64,000 nucleotides of DNA. It comes from Pseudoflavonifractor_A sp022772585 (lineage in GTDB: Bacteria > Bacillota > Clostridia > Oscillospirales > Oscillospiraceae). The DNA lies in contig NZ_JBQHUB010000002.1 in the NCBI RefSeq assembly GCF_052065415.1, positions 1-64,000 of the forward strand. The letters are read 5' to 3'. Positions 61,166-64,000 of the stretch are shown in pieces. The first letter of the stretch is position 1, and each line of letters starts with the position of its first letter. The translations under genes were made by a program, and so were the position numbers. The notes below the pieces were generated by a model, which was given only the letters and a program-made list of their open reading frames with translations, searched no databases and was not told where the DNA came from.

Positions 61166-62695
61166 TCAGGCGCGTTTACGTGGAATGAGGAGAAGCTGTC
61201 CATCCGGCGCGGCATTTTCCTCCAGCGCATTGGCCCGACGGATTTCAGCGGCGGTGGTGCCGTAGCACTTGGCGATATCCCACAGCCGCTCGCCCCGCTC
61301 CACCATGCGCAGTACGATGGAAGGCTGGTCCTCGCCGCCTCTGGGCGCCTCCGTGTTCAGAGATGCGGAGGCCACGCCTCGGACCTCCTCCTGCCGCAGG
61401 GCCAGATACCGGAACTCCACCGGCAGCCGCACCTCGATCCCGCCGGTGGTGGGGGAGGCAAACACGGGCTCCGGGCAGCGGCAGCGGCATGAGCAGGTAC
61501 ATCCGGCCGGCAGCTCCAGAACGCAGGGCATCCGGAAACGGCGGGCGGCACAGCCAATCTCGCCGTTCTCCCGCTGGTATACCGCAGTGACTACGGCCTC
61601 GGCCTCCAGGGTCAGCTTGCCGCCCTCCCTGCTCTGGGTCACCCGGCCGATGGAGGCATAGGCGTCCAGAATACGGTCGGCCATCCCGACGTCCTCCAGT
61701 ACCTCTCGGAGTGCCAGTGTCTTGGCGCTGCAGTCCACGAGACGGTCCATCCGGCGGGGGGCGGCGGCTGCCTCCAGGGCATAGGCGGTGCTGTAAAGAT
61801 CAGTAAGGACCTGGAAGCTCCGCTCCTCCCGCAGGACGGACTGAGCCAGCAGCTCCAGACTGACATGGATGGTCCGGCCGTCGCCGGACTCCAACGCGCA
61901 CTGGGTTCCGGCAGACACCACGTCCAGCGTGCAGTCGCACTCCTCCCCCGCCCCGCTGACCTCCATGATCTGGGAGAAGGGCAGCTCAAAGGAGCTGTCA
62001 CAGAGGCTGTTGTCCGTGCTGCGGTAAAAAATCTGCAGGTTGGCGCTCCCTTTGAAAATGAGCTTATTGCCGATCACCTTGGATTCGCTGCACACCAGGG
62101 AGAGACGCTGCTTGAGCAGCTCAGCGGCCTCGGGCCGGTTCCCGGGGAGGGAAATGTCATCGGAGAACGTAAAGGGCTTTTCCTGGACGCAGACTACTCC
62201 ATAGCTGCGGCAGGTCTCTGAGAGCTGCTCCACGCCGTACTCGGGCGGGCAGACTACGGCGGAGCTTACATTGTCCTCCAGCGGCGCATATGCCTGAACG
62301 TCCACCGCCAGACTGACCCGTACCAGAACTTTTCGGGGATTCAGGACCCGGGTCTCGGCCCACTCCACCCGGGGAACGGCGGTGACGCCGCACCGGCCGT
62401 TGACCCGCCGTTCCTCCATCGCGCAGGCAAAGGGGATCGCTACCTCCAGACGCCGCATTCCATCCGCACCGTCAGGCAGATAAAGTACCGCGGCCCGGAC
62501 GGTGCCGGATACCTCTGCCCGGCCCTCCATGGCCTCGCGGCTCCCCAGCTCCGCCCAGCCTTCGGTATCCACGATATTCAGGATATCCGGACAGGCGTCG
62601 GGAACGATCATCTCCAGTGTCTCCTCCTGAAAGACTGTGGTATCCAATACAGCCTCATAGCCGCTCAATTGAGTCTGTTCCAATTCCAGCTCCAT
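61166..62695 (-). CDS. sipL: SpoIVA-interacting protein SipL (DUF3794 + LysM)
   Basis: The 509-residue protein has repeated SPOCS/DUF3794 domains (e.g. VFQEETLEMIVPDACPDILNIVDTEGWAEL and LLKQRLSLVCSESKVIGNKLIFKGSANLQIFY) and a C-terminal LysM domain (LRMVERGERLWDIAKCYGTTAAEIRRANAL). In C. difficile SipL binds SpoIVA through LysM and is required to localise it; it replaces SpoVID of Bacillus. The position directly upstream of spoIVA supports this. ATG 62695 has AAAGGGAG 9 bp before it. Confidence 0.9.
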   Translation of the reverse strand: MELELEQTQLSGYEAVLDTTVFQEETLEMIVPDACPDILNIVDTEGWAELGSREAMEGRAEVSGTVRAAVLYLPDGADGMRRLEVAIPFACAMEERRVNGRCGVTAVPRVEWAETRVLNPRKVLVRVSLAVDVQAYAPLEDNVSSAVVCPPEYGVEQLSETCRSYGVVCVQEKPFTFSDDISLPGNRPEAAELLKQRLSLVCSESKVIGNKLIFKGSANLQIFYRSTDNSLCDSSFELPFSQIMEVSGAGEECDCTLDVVSAGTQCALESGDGRTIHVSLELLAQSVLREERSFQVLTDLYSTAYALEAAAAPRRMDRLVDCSAKTLALREVLEDVGMADRILDAYASIGRVTQSREGGKLTLEAEAVVTAVYQRENGEIGCAARRFRMPCVLELPAGCTCSCRCRCPEPVFASPTTGGIEVRLPVEFRYLALRQEEVRGVASASLNTEAPRGGEDQPSIVLRMVERGERLWDIAKCYGTTAAEIRRANALEENAAPDGQLLLIPRKRA

Positions 62696-62849
62696 AGCGT
62701 TCCACTCCCTTTGGAAAGGCATGCCGCCTTCTTGTTGGGACAATATATGTCCCCGGACCGGGCAAATATGCGCCCTGCCGGGGAGAAAATCACAGGCGGA
62801 GCCGGATCGCTCCCGGCTCCGCCCATGTCCTTATGGATCACCGCCCGCC

Positions 62850-62921
62850 CTACCGCAGGCCGAACAGGGTACGCAGCAGCCCCCGGAATGCCCTGGGGGA
62901 ACGGACCACCACGATCTTCAC
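62850..62921 (-). CDS. spoVM: Stage V sporulation protein M
   Basis: A 23-residue amphipathic helix that recognises the curved forespore membrane and recruits SpoIVA. It begins MKIVVVRSP and ends LFGLR. Proline 9, important in B. subtilis SpoVM, is kept, as are the basic residues of the helix (R7, R10, R13, R17). The start is GTG 62921 with AAAGGAG upstream; GTGA overlaps the stop of the preceding 55-codon gene. The gene lies between thiN and sipL, matching the thiN-spoVM neighbourhood of Bacillus. Confidence 0.88.
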   Translation of the reverse strand: MKIVVVRSPRAFRGLLRTLFGLR

Positions 62922-63085
62922 GTCTCCACACTCCTTTCCAGCTGTTCCATCCACTCCCGGCCCCGGTAGCCCAGCGCCGCACCGATGCCCAGCGTGATCA
63001 CACTGCCGGGAAAGAGCAGCAGCGCCAGCGTGCCTGCCGCCCCCGCCGCCAGTCCCAGGTTTCGTTTGTTCAGCCAAGACGGCAA
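62918..63085 (-). CDS. Small membrane protein upstream of spoVM
   Basis: A 55-residue peptide with one hydrophobic helix (LGLAAGAAGTLALLLFPG and VITLGIGAALGY form the core) and a charged end (REWMEQLERSVET). The start is TTG 63085, with AAGGGGGG 8 bp before it; no ATG is available. It overlaps spoVM by 4 bp, so the two are translationally coupled and it may take part in forespore membrane events. I do not recognise a family. Confidence 0.6.
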   Translation of the reverse strand: MPSWLNKRNLGLAAGAAGTLALLLFPGSVITLGIGAALGYRGREWMEQLERSVET

Positions 63086-63170
63086 AACGACCGCCCCCCT
63101 TCGTCACTGTCTAATCCAGTATACGCGGGAGGCGGCCGTCGGTTCCGTTTTTTTCTTGGACAGGGGGCGT

Positions 63171-63830
63171 TCACAGCCGCTGACTGCGGATGAGCAGGAC
63201 CCGGCCCGCACCCACATGAATGCGGGTCTCAGGGCCCAGGGGCTCGTTACTCACCGAGAGGGTGTCCCCACGGACGAGAGCGGCGTTGCGCAGAGTATAC
63301 CGGGCTCCCTCCAGAAACACGCCGGACACCCGGCGGTCCAGCGGGACCAGGGAGAAATAGCGGTAACGAGGGCCGGCTGTGTTATCAAGGATCACGATCT
63401 CCTCCTCCAGCAGCCGGACCTCGTTGTCACTGTCCAGGATCATACCCTGCCCGCCCCGGCAAGCCAGCCACTCCAGAATGACCAGGTTGGAGGCGGTGTG
63501 GTCCAGCCGTGGCCCTCCCATGCAGCCGCAGAGGAGCAGCCGGGTGTGTCCAGCCTGAAGGGCCGCGTCCATGGCGGCCTGAAGATCGGTCATGTCCTTC
63601 TCCGGGGACAGGCTGACGCTGGGGACGCCTTCCACCGGAGCGCCGCCGGAGTCCCAGTCGCCGATGGCAAAGTCGGGCCGAAGTCCGGCGGCAAGGGCAT
63701 TTTTCACGCCGCCGTCAGCGCAGAAGATCTGACATTCCGGCGGCAGATAGTCCCGCAGAAAGCTCCAGTCTCCGCAGGGGACCGAGCCCATGACCAGCGC
63801 CTGTACGGCAAAGGGCAGCGGGCGGTTCAT
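63171..63830 (-). CDS. thiN: Thiamine diphosphokinase
   Basis: Transfers pyrophosphate from ATP to thiamine. The 219-residue protein has CADGGVKNALAAGLRPDFAIGDWDS, LSPEKDMTDLQAAMDAAL, LLLCGCMGGPRLDHTASNLVIL and the C-terminal FSLVPLDRRVSGVFLEGARY...SNE. ATG 63830 overlaps the rsgA stop (ATGA), so the start at MNRPLP is favoured over 63842. The order rsgA, thiN, spoVM is also found in Bacillus. Confidence 0.93.
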   Translation of the reverse strand: MNRPLPFAVQALVMGSVPCGDWSFLRDYLPPECQIFCADGGVKNALAAGLRPDFAIGDWDSGGAPVEGVPSVSLSPEKDMTDLQAAMDAALQAGHTRLLLCGCMGGPRLDHTASNLVILEWLACRGGQGMILDSDNEVRLLEEEIVILDNTAGPRYRYFSLVPLDRRVSGVFLEGARYTLRNAALVRGDTLSVSNEPLGPETRIHVGAGRVLLIRSQRL

Positions 63831-64000
63831 TTCCGCTTCCATTCCGGCACCTCCCTGGCCTGCTCATAGAGCCGCACATAGCTCGCATGGCGGCTGGGGG
63901 CGATTCGGCCCTCTTTTACGGCGGCGCGGACGGCGCAGCCCTTTTCCTTCACGTGGGCGCAGCCCTGGAAGCGGCACTGGTCCAGGTAGGGCCGGAACTC
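63827..64000 (-). CDS. rsgA: Ribosome small subunit GTPase RsgA (3' end only)
   Basis: The last 57 codons are in the window. EFRPYLDQCRFQGCAHVKEK followed by GCAV is the C-terminal zinc-binding domain of RsgA (C-x4-C-x-H...C), a circularly permuted GTPase in 30S maturation. The remainder lies beyond position 64000. Confidence 0.9.
   Translation of the reverse strand, partial: EFRPYLDQCRFQGCAHVKEKGCAVRAAVKEGRIAPSRHASYVRLYEQAREVPEWKRK

Noticed and set aside
63086..63170. TPP riboswitch for thiN
   Set aside because: thiN starts within the end of rsgA, leaving no leader; no TPP aptamer motif was seen.

Overview
The window looks like a chromosomal segment of a spore-forming, anaerobic, high-GC member of the Eubacteriales (Clostridia). 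The codon and protein flavour is closest to Oscillospiraceae of the Flavonifractor/Pseudoflavonifractor type; that placement is an inference from gene content and not a database result. Supporting evidence is the number of sporulation genes (yunB, a cotJ operon, cwlD, spoIVA, sipL, spoVM), a PPi-dependent phosphofructokinase next to an ATP-dependent one, S-layer-homology proteins, and a class II aldolase.

Layout. 1-1425 is AT-richer mobile DNA (IS-like repeats, a truncated membrane protein and a small serine recombinase) that ends against the last codons of yebC. 1.6-9.9 kb carries rnpB (minus strand), murD, three tandem M42 metallopeptidases, a HEAT-like protein, an aluminium-resistance-type PLP enzyme, yunB and a VanZ-like protein. 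9.9-17.2 kb has ligA, a cotJ operon whose first gene is a CotJA-CotJB fusion, a YhcH-family protein, cwlD, radA and a XerC/D-like recombinase. 17-28 kb is metabolic: aldolase, the two phosphofructokinases, purB, an aminotransferase, coaX and leuCDB, with a Crp/Fnr regulator divergent from leuC. 29-37 kb is accessory: an SLH protein, a MATE transporter, a Sel1-type protein, an SGNH hydrolase, a lipoprotein nuclease and an aminotransferase. 37-45 kb is a tight five-gene operon (SWIM protein, HEAT-like protein, MoxR AAA ATPase, DUF5682, VWA).

The main discovery is in 45-61 kb. The essential spore-coat gene spoIVA is cut in two by a 14,460-bp element. The 5' part lies at 59821-61019 and the 3' part at 45081-45360, both on the minus strand. 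Next to the 3' part is a large serine recombinase. Both junctions share the four bases CCAT. Joining the halves at that core gives 1479 nt in frame, that is 492 codons plus stop, equal to the length I recall for B. subtilis SpoIVA, and restores the family sequence A-P-S-I-H-M-I-R across the seam. This is the arrangement of skin-like elements that are excised in the mother cell during sporulation. The element's cargo is a predicted vitamin B12 uptake operon: promoter, cobalamin riboswitch with terminator, two S-layer-anchored proteins with alpha/alpha-toroid and DUF4430 (transcobalamin-like) domains, a third DUF4430 protein, EcfT, a TIM-barrel protein, and a fused EcfA-EcfA-S protein.

Upstream of spoIVA lie sipL, spoVM (23 codons), a 55-codon membrane protein, thiN and the end of rsgA. 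The three basement-layer proteins of the spore coat (SpoVM, SipL, SpoIVA) are therefore encoded together, with only spoIVA interrupted.
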